The notes under the pieces: model-generated
Seen by the model: only the letters and a program-made list of their open reading frames with translations
Told to the model about the DNA's origin: nothing
Databases searched by the model: none
In this document: positions 1 through 8,264 of the stretch, piece by piece
Position numbering within the stretch: position 1 is the first letter of the stretch
How the letters are laid out: every line of letters begins with the position of its first letter
NCBI GenBank assembly: GCA_964512145.1
Contig: CAZEIM010000001.1
Span: 1 to 64,000, forward strand
Direction: 5' to 3'
Source of the DNA: CAYOHR01 sp964512145
GTDB taxonomy: Bacteria > Bacteroidota > Bacteroidia > Flavobacteriales_G > JALEGO01
Length of the DNA: 64,000 nucleotides
Program-made: the position numbers and the translations under genes

Positions 1-2
1 CC

Positions 3-827
3 GAAGGTATCGTATACTGGGGATTTGGTGTAACCGTAATGGGAATGCTTTTTGGCTTATATCAATATGCCAAAGTAAAAAAATTACCCGCTCACAAATC
101 CATGTTAGATGTTGCAGATGTTATTTATCAAACTTGTTCTGCATACCTTAAACAACAAGGTAAATTTTTAGCAATTTTATTTATTTTTATAGGTGCAGCT
201 GTTGCCGGCTACTTTGGATTCTTAGCGAAACACGAAGTTATTGACCCAGTTACAGGTGCTAAAAGCGTTGAATCATTATTTGGCATTGGCGGTGTACTTT
301 TAATTTTAGCTTGGACAATCATAGGTATCTTAGGATCTTATGCTGTTGCCGCTTTCGGTATCCGTATGAATACTTTAGCCAATGCACGTATGGCGTTTGC
401 TTCATTAAAAAGAAATCCTTTACACCTTTTAAATATACCATTAAATGCAGGTATGAGTATTGGCGTAGTATTAATTTGTGTTGAATTAATTCTAATGCTT
501 GTTATATTATTATTTATGCCCGGACATTTAGCCGGAGCATGTTTCATTGGTTTTGCCATTGGTGAATCATTAGGTGCTTCTGCCCTTCGTATTGCCGGCG
601 GTATTTTTACCAAAATTGCAGACATTGGATCTGACTTAATGAAAGTGGTTTTCAAAATTGGCGAAGACGACCCACGTAACCCGGGCGTTATAGCCGACTG
701 TACCGGCGACAACGCAGGCGACTCTGTTGGCCCAACTGCTGACGGTTTTGAAACATACGGCGTAACCGGTGTTGCTCTTATTTCTTTTATTTTACTAGAA
801 AACCAAAGCATTGGATGGTGTAGTTGA
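3..827 (+). CDS. hppA: membrane-bound ion-pumping pyrophosphatase, internal fragment truncated at both ends
   Basis: Integral-membrane pyrophosphatase, which couples PPi hydrolysis to H+ or Na+ pumping across the inner membrane. The frame is already open at base 3, so the N-terminus lies outside the window. Several hydrophobic helices are followed by the family's signature stretch: GESLGASALRIAGGIFTKIA, DIGSDLM, EDDPRNPGVIAD and GDNAGDSVGPTADGFETYG, which hold the acidic Mg-PPi ligands. Family similarity stops after GVALISFILL at about base 797. The last nine codons to the stop at 825-827 are antisense to the neighbouring minus-strand gene and are not pyrophosphatase. Family members are usually 650-800 residues, so several hundred C-terminal residues, including the rest of the active site, are missing. 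The abrupt end looks like a misassembly or rearrangement junction. Family identity is certain; ion specificity cannot be read from this piece. Confidence 0.9.
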   Translation, partial: EGIVYWGFGVTVMGMLFGLYQYAKVKKLPAHKSMLDVADVIYQTCSAYLKQQGKFLAILFIFIGAAVAGYFGFLAKHEVIDPVTGAKSVESLFGIGGVLLILAWTIIGILGSYAVAAFGIRMNTLANARMAFASLKRNPLHLLNIPLNAGMSIGVVLICVELILMLVILLFMPGHLAGACFIGFAIGESLGASALRIAGGIFTKIADIGSDLMKVVFKIGEDDPRNPGVIADCTGDNAGDSVGPTADGFETYGVTGVALISFILLENQSIGWCS

Positions 828-1147
828 ATATCTATTTTAAGATATTTTCTTGTTTTTAACCTGTTTTTTATTTCTTTTAAAAAGTATTCTTGCATATTTG
901 ATTCTAAACAAAATATTCCAAGTTTTTGAGTAAAAGGAGGTTGTAATAATGCTGAAAGTCCTACTTTTTTCTTTACGGGTAAAGGAAAAACTCCCTCATA
1001 ATGATTTAGGATTATTCCTTCCCAGTTTGGATTTACAATGTCTAAATACCAAGATAAAGCATAAATTAATGGATATGAAGAGTTTTGTATGGTATTATCC
1101 CATGCTATTTTATCTATTTCGTGGTTTTTTAAAAATTTAACTGGCAC
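795..1147 (-). CDS. N-terminal fragment of a FemAB/GNAT-like acetyltransferase-type protein
   Basis: About 118 residues on the minus strand, starting with a GTG at 1147 and overlapping the end of the upstream deacetylase gene by 11 bases, as in a translationally coupled operon. Visible features are W-rich, FemAB/GNAT-like N-terminal text: IYALSWYLDIVNPNWEGII, then GVFPLPVKKK and LLQPPFTQKLGIF. From memory this resembles Bacteroidota proteins of roughly 300 residues annotated as hypothetical or GNAT-family and found beside this type of deacetylase. The frame stays open to 338, but beyond about 795 it is antisense to the pyrophosphatase and unrelated, so the C-terminal two thirds are absent. 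The break coincides with the end of pyrophosphatase homology. The function (possibly acyl or aminoacyl transfer in cell-surface chemistry) is inference. Confidence 0.6.
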
Positions 1148-2438
1148 TATATAATGAAATTAATTTTTCCATAACCATAAAATAATGGGGAATTTTTTTT
1201 CTATCTGTTAATATGTTAGAATGGCACAACAGGAATATGTCACTGCCTGTTTTTAGAGCCTCTTTAATTGCATTTTGGGCTTTCAATAAATTTTCGCTTT
1301 CGTTTTGCATAAAGAGCGCGATATCGGTTATTTGAAAAGGATGAATTATGAGATCTGTTTGATTATTTTGATTCAAGTTAAAATAGGGAAAAGATTTTCC
1401 AGTCCCTGCTCTAAATCCAATTTCATTAGGATAACCCATAGTATAGTCATGTTTAATTTCACATTCTGTAAGTGTTTGATATGTTTCCGGAAATTGTAAT
1501 AAAATAAAATGTTGTCTACTATGTATTATTTTATTTTCGGAAAATTTTTCTAATGTTTTTTTTTCAAATAATGTTATGTTCTTGTGTTTATGGGCGATGT
1601 AAGATGGATGTATTCCAATGGTTGCAAAAGATTGAATTTGATGAATGTATTTTTTGATTTTCTTTGATGGGTAAAACCCCGGATCGAAGGATGATCTTTT
1701 TCCACAATGAATAAAAAAGTATGCTTTGATGTTATTTTTTTGTATAATGTTTTTCCATATATGAACATGATCGTAGGGGTCGGTTTGTAAGTTAAGTAAG
1801 CTTTTAAATTGCTCTTTACACGAGCTGAATTTTAGTCTCACTAAATTTTTAATAAATATGCCCACGTTTATTACAGACGACTTTCCTTTATATGCAAAAA
1901 AACTATCTACATCAATACTTAGATTTATAGTACCACTATTTTTTTTAAATGGTAGATTTGGATATAATTTTTCTAAGATTTCACGTGTTTTTAAAAACCA
2001 ATAATCTACCACGGGAATCGATAAAAAACCATGTATATATCCTAAACTTTTCGAAGCGATGTATCTATTGTGTTCATCTCGATTTTTTGAATAAACTATT
2101 TCTTCGTACCGAGTAAGTGTATAAAAAGCACTAGCAAACCAATCAAATGGCAACACAGATGTTACGGATGATTTAAAAAAACAGGGGATGCTTTGATATA
2201 TTTCAACAATAGGGGTTAGGGGATATACTTCTTTTTCAAATAATAAGTAATGAGCTTCTATCCAAATATTTTCAAAGTTTTTTAAGGGAACCGGAGAATA
2301 GCATAGTTTTTCTTTTGAATATTGTGCAAAAAACTCTTGATCATGGGTAATTTCTGGCTTAAAACCCCAATATATTTCGGCAATATCTTGCCAAATGTAT
2401 CGTACTCTGTTATTAATTTCGGGGCAATAGACCAGCAT
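1137..2438 (-). CDS. polysaccharide deacetylase family protein (NodB-like fold, with N-terminal domain)
   Basis: 433 residues. The N-terminal ~150 residues form the domain that precedes NodB-like deacetylase domains in many Bacteroidota proteins (WFASAFYTLTRYEE segment). The catalytic domain starts near residue 170 with NLSIDVDSF, whose aspartates correspond to the NodB motif-1 metal/catalytic Asp. Later come AYFFIHCGK, the short ATIGIHPSY segment (a variant of the metal-binding His motif), GFRAGTG (motif 3) and LIIHPFQITD. The role is probably N- or O-deacetylation of a surface or wall glycan; the substrate is unknown. There is no signal peptide, so it may be cytoplasmic. It sits 2 bases downstream of radC on the same strand and overlaps the acetyltransferase-like fragment, so the three probably form one transcript. 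ATG start at 2438. Confidence 0.75.
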   Translation of the reverse strand: MLVYCPEINNRVRYIWQDIAEIYWGFKPEITHDQEFFAQYSKEKLCYSPVPLKNFENIWIEAHYLLFEKEVYPLTPIVEIYQSIPCFFKSSVTSVLPFDWFASAFYTLTRYEEIVYSKNRDEHNRYIASKSLGYIHGFLSIPVVDYWFLKTREILEKLYPNLPFKKNSGTINLSIDVDSFFAYKGKSSVINVGIFIKNLVRLKFSSCKEQFKSLLNLQTDPYDHVHIWKNIIQKNNIKAYFFIHCGKRSSFDPGFYPSKKIKKYIHQIQSFATIGIHPSYIAHKHKNITLFEKKTLEKFSENKIIHSRQHFILLQFPETYQTLTECEIKHDYTMGYPNEIGFRAGTGKSFPYFNLNQNNQTDLIIHPFQITDIALFMQNESENLLKAQNAIKEALKTGSDIFLLCHSNILTDRKKIPHYFMVMEKLISLYSAS

Positions 2439-2440
2439 AT

Positions 2441-3130
2441 TTACAAAATCCCTTCGTCTGCAAAGCTAAAATAATTACGGTCGGTTACAATAATATGGTC
2501 TAATAAATTTATTTCCAACAAAGTAAGTGCTTGTTTAACTTTTTGAGTAATATTTTTATCTAAATCGCTAGGTTTAAGATTTCCCGAAGGGTGATTATGA
2601 AACACAAGCGCACTAGAGGCCTGCATATCCAATAAATTTTTGCATATAATTTTCACATCTACCACCGTAGCAGATAACCCTCCTTTGCTTAACATGAACG
2701 ATTGAATAATATTTCCGGCACGGTTTAGACCTGCAACCCAAAACTCTTCGTGGTTTATATCGCTTAGTTTGGGCAATATATATTCATATGCATCTTTACT
2801 GGATGTTACTTTGAATGTAACAGGAGTTTCTTTTTCATTTCTTCTCCTTCCTAACTCTAATGCAGCGGCAATTGAAATAGCCTTAGCTTCGCCAATTCCT
2901 TTAAATTTTTTTAAATCGTGAATACTGAGTTTACCTAATTGATATAGATTGTTTTGCACCGATTGTAAAATATTTTTAGAGATATCTAAAGCGCTGGTTT
3001 GTTTTGTTCCGGTGCCAATTAATATAGTAAGTATTTCGGCATCGCTTAATGTTTTAATACCATTTTTAAGTAATTTTTCTCTAGGTTTATCATCATTTGC
3101 CCAATGTTTTATAGAGAGGTGCTTTTGCAT
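2441..3130 (-). CDS. radC: RadC family JAB/MPN-domain protein
   Basis: 229 residues, the normal length for RadC. An N-terminal helix-hairpin-helix (FKGIGEAKA, about residues 76-84) precedes a JAB/MPN domain with the full metalloprotease-like signature: H178, H180, PSG and S188-D189 (HNHPSGNLKPSD), and E128/E129 upstream as the candidate catalytic Glu. The family was named for a supposed DNA-repair role that was later questioned; its biochemical activity is not firmly known. The intact JAMM residues suggest a working zinc site. ATG start at 3130; it is the first gene of the minus-strand run with the deacetylase 2 bases downstream. Confidence 0.9.
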   Translation of the reverse strand: MQKHLSIKHWANDDKPREKLLKNGIKTLSDAEILTILIGTGTKQTSALDISKNILQSVQNNLYQLGKLSIHDLKKFKGIGEAKAISIAAALELGRRRNEKETPVTFKVTSSKDAYEYILPKLSDINHEEFWVAGLNRAGNIIQSFMLSKGGLSATVVDVKIICKNLLDMQASSALVFHNHPSGNLKPSDLDKNITQKVKQALTLLEINLLDHIIVTDRNYFSFADEGIL

Positions 3131-3265
3131 TTTTTTAATTTAAATTAATGAAAAATCAGGAATTTTACAACTGAATTATTTAGACTCACATGTACTTTTA
3201 AATTTAGAAAGTGCGCTTTTTTTAAAGTTTTTCTTTTAAAACTTTTACACAAATAAAATTATACT

Positions 3266-3273
3266 TACATTTG
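3266..3273 (+). promoter_or_regulatory. Bacteroidota -7 promoter box upstream of rpsT
   Basis: TACATTTG matches the Bacteroidota sigma-A -7 consensus TAnnTTTG and lies 23 bases before the rpsT ATG at 3297. A T-rich stretch lies in the expected -33 zone. Confidence 0.65.
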
Positions 3274-3296
3274 CACTCCAAATTGAATGTAAAAAA

Positions 3297-3662
3297 ATGG
3301 CAAACCATAAATCAGCAATTAAAAGAGTTCGTGCTAACGAAACTAAAAGATTACGTAATAAGTATGTTCATAAAACCACTCGTAATGCAATTCGAGAAAT
3401 AAGATCAACTAATGATTCGGCCGAATTTGATAAAAATTTACCCGATTTAATTTCAATGATTGATAAGTTAGCCAAAAATAATGTGATACACAAAAATAAA
3501 GCTTCTAATCTTAAGTCAAAATTGATGAAAAAATCAAATACACTTAAGAATGTAGTTGAAAAGCCGGTAGAAAAATCGACTAAAACTGTTAAGGCAAAAG
3601 CAACTACAAAAAAAGAGGCTTCAACAACTAAAAAATCAAACGCTAAAGCCGTAAAAAAATAA
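3297..3662 (+). CDS. rpsT: 30S ribosomal protein S20 with basic C-terminal tail
   Basis: 121 residues. The first ~84 residues are canonical S20: MANHKSAIKRVRANETKR start, paired basic helices, IDKLAKNNVIHKNKASNLKSKL. S20 binds 16S rRNA early in small-subunit assembly. The remaining ~37 residues are a low-complexity Lys/Thr/Ala/Val tail (KPVEKSTKTVKAKATTKK...), making the protein about a third longer than the usual 83-90 residues. The start is fixed by the ATG after the promoter box and by the conserved MANHKSA. It is followed by a hairpin terminator. Confidence 0.95.
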   Translation: MANHKSAIKRVRANETKRLRNKYVHKTTRNAIREIRSTNDSAEFDKNLPDLISMIDKLAKNNVIHKNKASNLKSKLMKKSNTLKNVVEKPVEKSTKTVKAKATTKKEASTTKKSNAKAVKK

Positions 3663-3684
3663 ATAAAATTATATCCTTCGTATG

Positions 3685-3720
3685 AAGCCTTTTCGAATTG
3701 CTCGGGAAGGCTTTTTTTTT
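3685..3720 (+). terminator. rho-independent terminator after rpsT
   Basis: Stem AAGCCTT (3685-3691) pairs with AAGGCTT (3707-3713) across a 15-base loop and runs straight into a T tract ending at 3720. It lies 22 bases after the rpsT stop and before valS. Confidence 0.75.
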
Positions 3721-3743
3721 AAATTAAATTAATATTTTAAAGC

Positions 3744-6371
3744 ATGGAACTTTCTAAAACATACGATCCGGGTTCACTAGAGGATAAATGGTATGCTTAT
3801 TGGCTCCAAAAAAAGATATTTTCCTCTGTTCCTAATGAAAAAAAATCTTATACGATTGTAATTCCTCCGCCTAATGTTACCGGGGTATTGCATATGGGAC
3901 ATATGTTAAATAATACCATACAGGATGTGTTAATTCGTAAAGCACGAATGCAGGGCTATAATGCCTGTTGGGTTCCTGGTACCGATCATGCTTCAATTGC
4001 AACCGAAGCAAAGGTAATTCAGTACTTAAAAGAAAAAGGCATTGAAAAGAAAGATTTAACCCGTGAAGAATTTCTTGCGCATGCATTTGAATGGAAAGAA
4101 AAATATGGAGGAATCATCTTACAACAATTAAAAAAGCTTGGAGCATCCTGTGATTGGGATAGAACTAAGTTTACTATGGATGATGATATGAGTGAAAGTG
4201 TATTAAGGGTTTTTGTTGATTTATACAATAAAGGATTTATTTATAGAGGTGTTCGAATGATACATTGGGATCCTAAAGCAAAAACAGCTTTATCGGATGA
4301 AGAAGTAATTTATAAAGAAGTTCAGTCGCAATTGTACTATATTCAATACCCTATAAAAGATAGTAGCGATTATATTACCATTGCAACAACTCGCCCTGAA
4401 ACCATTTTAGGAGACACCGCTATTGCAGTTCATCCAAATGATAAAAGGTATACCCATTTGCATGGAAAAAAAGCGATGGTTCCAATTATTAATAGAGAAA
4501 TTCCCATTATTACGGATGAATACGTAGATATGGAGTTTGGAACAGGAGCATTAAAAATTACTCCTGCACACGATATGAACGATTATATGTTGGGAATAAA
4601 ACATGGATTAGAAGTAATAGATATATTAAATGATGATGGAACTTTAAATAATAAAGCACAGTTGTTTATTGGAGAAGACAGATTTACAGCGCGAAAGAAA
4701 ATGGTTTTATTGTTAGATGAAAATAAGTATTTAATAGACAGAAAAGAGATAAAAAATAATGTAGGTTACTCAGAAAGAACCGATGCGGTTATTGAGCCTC
4801 GTATTTCTTTGCAATGGTTTTGCAAAATGAATGATATGGCAAAGCCTGCTTTAGAAAATGTACAAAATGGTAATATCGCTTTTTATCCCAATAAATTTAT
4901 TAATACATATACCCACTGGATGGAAAATATAAAAGACTGGTGTATCTCAAGACAGTTGTGGTGGGGACAGCAAATTCCCGTTTGGTATTATGGTGATGGC
5001 ATGAATGATTTTGTGGTAGCTTTAAAAGCTGAAGAAGCCATAAAGTTAGCATCAGAAAAAACAAATAAATCGATAAAATTAGAGGATTTACGTCAAGATG
5101 AAGATGTATTAGATACTCGGTTTTCTTCATGGCTTTGGCCTATTTCTGTTTTTGATGGTATTCGAAATCCAAATAATCCTGAGATGCAATATTATTATCC
5201 TACTCAAGATTTAGTTACGGCTCCTGAAATTATGTTTTTTTGGGTTGCCAGAATGATTATGGCTGGATATGAATATACTGGAAAACTACCTTTTAAAAAT
5301 GTATATTATACAGGAATTGTTCGAGATAAATTGCGCAGAAAAATGTCTAAGTCTCTTGGAAACTCTCCGGATCCATTAGATTTAATAGAAAAATATGGTG
5401 CCGATGCCGTTCGATATGGCATGTTATATAGTTCACCGGCAGGAAATGATTTGTTGTTTGATGAACAGTATTGTGAACAAGGAAGAAATTTTTGTAACAA
5501 AATATGGAACAGCTATCGTTTAATACAAGGCTGGACAATATCAGACGAATCTCAAAGTGCTGAAAACTTAATAGCTGTAAACTGGATAAACCAAAAATTT
5601 TCAGATACTTTAGAAAAAGTAAACGACCATTTTACAAAATTTAGAATTTCCGATGCTCTTATGGAGTTGTATAAATTTATTTGGGATGATTACTGTTCAT
5701 GGTATTTAGAATGCATAAAACCGGAGTATGGAAAGCCTATTGACCAAAAAACATTTTTAGATACCATACTTGTTTTTGAAAAGACTTTAGCAATACTACA
5801 TCCTTTTATGCCATTTATTACCGAAGAATTATGGCAAAATATTTCTAATAAAGAATTTAAAGAGAGCATTTGTATAACAAATTGGCCAAATGTACAAGTT
5901 ACTGATCGTGATGTTTTAAAGACCTTTTCTGTTACTCAGCAATTAATTACTGAAGTACGAAATTTTAAAAAGAGCAAACAAATTTCTCCAAAAGAGATGG
6001 TTTTAGTTTTTTGCGATGAAAAATCACCTTTACCTTTAGAGTATAAAAAAATTGTTTCTAAGCTTTCTTTTGTGCGTGAGTTTAAAGATGATAATAACGC
6101 ACAAGGCAACAGCATTATTATTGAAAACAATCAATACTATATTTGGATAGAGAATTCTGATCAAAATTCTGATATAAATATCGAAGAAGTAAAAAAAGAA
6201 TTGGAGTACACCCAGGGATTTTTACAGTCGGTATTAAAAAAGTTATCCAATGAAAAATTTATGCAAAGCGCACCTCAAAAAGTAGTAGAAAGTGAATTAA
6301 AAAAGAAGCAAGATGCTGAGGAAAAAATTAAATTACTAGAAGATAAATTAAAGCTCGTATCTCAATCATAA
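3744..6371 (+). CDS. valS: valyl-tRNA synthetase
   Basis: Class I aminoacyl-tRNA synthetase charging tRNA-Val in the cytoplasm; 875 residues, normal for bacterial ValRS. Signature regions in order: PPPNVTGVLHMGHML with the HIGH-type HMGH at residues 50-53; the CP1 editing domain, including TTRPETILGDTAIAVHP and the later GTGALKITPAHD; DWCISRQLWWGQQIPVWY; and RRKMSKSLGNSPDP, the KMSKS loop near residue 533. An anticodon-binding helical domain follows, then a C-terminal coiled coil rich in K/E that contacts the tRNA. All motifs are intact. ATG start at 3744; the methyltransferase gene begins 12 bases after the stop and is probably cotranscribed. Confidence 0.98.
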   Translation: MELSKTYDPGSLEDKWYAYWLQKKIFSSVPNEKKSYTIVIPPPNVTGVLHMGHMLNNTIQDVLIRKARMQGYNACWVPGTDHASIATEAKVIQYLKEKGIEKKDLTREEFLAHAFEWKEKYGGIILQQLKKLGASCDWDRTKFTMDDDMSESVLRVFVDLYNKGFIYRGVRMIHWDPKAKTALSDEEVIYKEVQSQLYYIQYPIKDSSDYITIATTRPETILGDTAIAVHPNDKRYTHLHGKKAMVPIINREIPIITDEYVDMEFGTGALKITPAHDMNDYMLGIKHGLEVIDILNDDGTLNNKAQLFIGEDRFTARKKMVLLLDENKYLIDRKEIKNNVGYSERTDAVIEPRISLQWFCKMNDMAKPALENVQNGNIAFYPNKFINTYTHWMENIKDWCISRQLWWGQQIPVWYYGDGMNDFVVALKAEEAIKLASEKTNKSIKLEDLRQDEDVLDTRFSSWLWPISVFDGIRNPNNPEMQYYYPTQDLVTAPEIMFFWVARMIMAGYEYTGKLPFKNVYYTGIVRDKLRRKMSKSLGNSPDPLDLIEKYGADAVRYGMLYSSPAGNDLLFDEQYCEQGRNFCNKIWNSYRLIQGWTISDESQSAENLIAVNWINQKFSDTLEKVNDHFTKFRISDALMELYKFIWDDYCSWYLECIKPEYGKPIDQKTFLDTILVFEKTLAILHPFMPFITEELWQNISNKEFKESICITNWPNVQVTDRDVLKTFSVTQQLITEVRNFKKSKQISPKEMVLVFCDEKSPLPLEYKKIVSKLSFVREFKDDNNAQGNSIIIENNQYYIWIENSDQNSDINIEEVKKELEYTQGFLQSVLKKLSNEKFMQSAPQKVVESELKKKQDAEEKIKLLEDKLKLVSQS

Positions 6372-6382
6372 TCCCATTTATT

Positions 6383-7270
6383 ATGAATCAACAATTTACT
6401 CAAATAATATCCTCTAAAGATTGGAAAGGATATGAGTTAATTGATAGTGGAGAAGGGGAGAAGCTTGAGCGGTTTGGTGATTATGTGTTAATACGTCCTG
6501 AGCCTAAGGCTTTATGGAAAAAAAACTTATCTCAAAAAACATGGAAAGAAAAAGCACATGCTATATTTAACAGGGAGTCCGATAATTTAGAAAAAGGCAC
6601 ATGGTTAATTCAAAACATGCCTTCAAAATGGCACTGCTTAATAAAGCATCATAAATTAACCTTACATTTTAAGCTTTCTTTAACTAGCTTTAAGCATGTA
6701 GGAATTTTTCCCGAACAAGCTTCAAATTGGTTATATATTCAAGATCAGTTACAAACTTTTTCGAATGAAAAAACAGTTTTAAATCTTTTTGCATATACCG
6801 GGGGTGCTAGCTTGATTTCAAGTATTTGTAACGCAAAAGTGTATCATGTAGACGCTATTAAAAATGCCATTCATTGGGCAAATGAAAATGCTCAATTAAA
6901 CAACTTATCCAACATTCATTGGGTTGTTGAAGACGCATTAAAATTTGCTAAACGAGAAGTGAAAAGAGGTAAAAAATATCAGGGTATTATTTTAGATCCA
7001 CCCGCATATGGAAGAGGACCGGATGGTGAACGATGGGTATTGGAAGATAATTTACTGGAACTTTTACAATATGTGACGCAATTGATTGACACACCCGGTT
7101 TTATTATTTTAAACCTTTATTCTTTAGGAATTTCACCGACTATAGCCGAAACTATTTTTCATCAATTATTGCCTAAAAATATATCAACTACGACCGGAGA
7201 ATTGGCAATTTCTGATTCGTTTGGAAAAATTTTACCGTTAAGTACATATTGCCGAGTAGAAGTAAAATAA
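6383..7270 (+). CDS. class I SAM-dependent methyltransferase (RlmI/COG1092-like)
   Basis: 295 residues with a Rossmann-fold methyltransferase domain. SAM motif I is LNLFAYTGGASL near residue 132, the acidic motif-II region is VYHVDAIKNAIHWANENA, and the catalytic motif is ILDPPAYGRGPDG near residue 205. The DPPAYGRG form is typical of the RlmI/YwbD branch that methylates the C5 of a cytidine in 23S rRNA. The usual N-terminal PUA domain of RlmI is not obvious here; the N-terminal 100 residues contain the RPEPKALWKK segment seen in shorter COG1092 members. The likely substrate is therefore rRNA or another nucleic acid, but this is not proven. It lies 12 bases after valS. Confidence 0.8.
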   Translation: MNQQFTQIISSKDWKGYELIDSGEGEKLERFGDYVLIRPEPKALWKKNLSQKTWKEKAHAIFNRESDNLEKGTWLIQNMPSKWHCLIKHHKLTLHFKLSLTSFKHVGIFPEQASNWLYIQDQLQTFSNEKTVLNLFAYTGGASLISSICNAKVYHVDAIKNAIHWANENAQLNNLSNIHWVVEDALKFAKREVKRGKKYQGIILDPPAYGRGPDGERWVLEDNLLELLQYVTQLIDTPGFIILNLYSLGISPTIAETIFHQLLPKNISTTTGELAISDSFGKILPLSTYCRVEVK

Positions 7271-7314
7271 TAAATATATTCTTAGTAGATATTCTGTTTT
7301 TTTTAAAGAATAAT

Positions 7315-7322
7315 TACATTTG
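7315..7322 (+). promoter_or_regulatory. -7 promoter box upstream of the universal stress protein gene
   Basis: TACATTTG, an exact TAnnTTTG match, 15 bases before the ATG at 7338. The leader would be only about 8-10 bases long. Confidence 0.65.
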
Positions 7323-7337
7323 ATGTAAACAAGTTGT

Positions 7338-8168
7338 ATGAAAAAAATATTAGTTCCTATCGATTTTTCAGAAATATCCATTCGGGCTCTTAAAGTGGCA
7401 GTTGAGATAGCCAAAAAACATAAAGATTCTGTATTATCCATTGTACACGTTTATGAAAAACCAGTGTACGGTGTATCATTAGGGTTTGGAATTGATACTA
7501 AAAAACTTCGTGAAATACGACAAGAATTAGTTAAAGAAATGGAGCTATTAACACAAAAAAGTTTTTTAAAAGGAATACATTTAAACACACATATCATTGC
7601 AGATGTTGATGTTGCGGATATTATTAATTATAAAAATATTCCCTCCCAAGACTTGGTAGTGATGGGATCTCATGGTGCTAAAGGCATGAAGGAGCTTTTT
7701 ATTGGATCTAATACCGAAAAGTTTATTAGAATGTCAACTACACCTGTCCTAACAATTAAACCTTCCAAAAATAAACCTTCGTTTAAATCAGTAGTATTTG
7801 CGTCTAATTTTTCTAAGGAATCTGAGAAGGGATTTCAAAAAATTAAAACATTTATTGAGGCCTTTAATATGCATATTCACTTATTAAAAGTTATAACTCC
7901 TGTAAATTTCGAAAACACCAATGATAGTATAAAATCTATGGAAAATTTCGCAAAAAATGTAGGCATCAAAAAATGCACATACCATGTATTTAATAGTATG
8001 TCTGTTGAATCTGGTGTTTTAGAATTTTCATCAGAAAAAAAGATCGATTTAATAGCCTTAGAAACTCATGGCAGAACTGGGGTGTCTTATTTAATTAATG
8101 GGAGTATTGCGGGAGATATTGTAAATCATTCTAATGGGCCTGTTTTAACGGTTCGGATGAGCAAATAA
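7338..8168 (+). CDS. universal stress protein, two tandem UspA domains
   Basis: 276 residues containing two UspA folds. The first spans about residues 1-145 (start MKKILVPIDFSEIS; ATP-loop region VMGSHGAKGMKELFIGSNTE; TPVLTIK) and the second about 150-276 (VVFASNFS; ALETHGRTGVSYLINGSIAG; GPVLTVRMSK). The second domain keeps the G-x2-G-x9-G-(S/T)-like nucleotide-binding pattern and the first has a close version, so ATP binding is plausible. Tandem Usp proteins are commonly induced by starvation or low oxygen, but nothing here shows the stimulus. It has its own promoter box; the next gene runs into an assembly gap. Confidence 0.9.
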   Translation: MKKILVPIDFSEISIRALKVAVEIAKKHKDSVLSIVHVYEKPVYGVSLGFGIDTKKLREIRQELVKEMELLTQKSFLKGIHLNTHIIADVDVADIINYKNIPSQDLVVMGSHGAKGMKELFIGSNTEKFIRMSTTPVLTIKPSKNKPSFKSVVFASNFSKESEKGFQKIKTFIEAFNMHIHLLKVITPVNFENTNDSIKSMENFAKNVGIKKCTYHVFNSMSVESGVLEFSSEKKIDLIALETHGRTGVSYLINGSIAGDIVNHSNGPVLTVRMSK

Positions 8169-8250
8169 TTAGTTTTTTAATTACTATTAATTTAAAATAT
8201 ACATATTTTTTAGTATTTATTCTTGTTCTAACTGTATTGGTTTATTGGAA

Positions 8251-8264
8251 NNNNNNNNNNNNNN
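8251..8264. other. assembly gap (14 N) with self-overlapping flanks
   Basis: Fourteen Ns. The eight bases before the gap (TATTGGAA, 8243-8250) are identical to the eight bases after it (8265-8272). Collapsing the repeat gives one continuous reading frame into the following membrane protein, so the gap probably represents overlapping contig ends and not missing DNA. Confidence 0.8.

Noticed and set aside
338..794. Continuation of the minus-strand acetyltransferase-like frame
   Set aside because: This part is antisense to clearly conserved pyrophosphatase motifs and has no resemblance to the family of the N-terminal fragment.
949..1140. 63-codon plus-strand frame
   Set aside because: Antisense to the acetyltransferase-like fragment, no conserved features.
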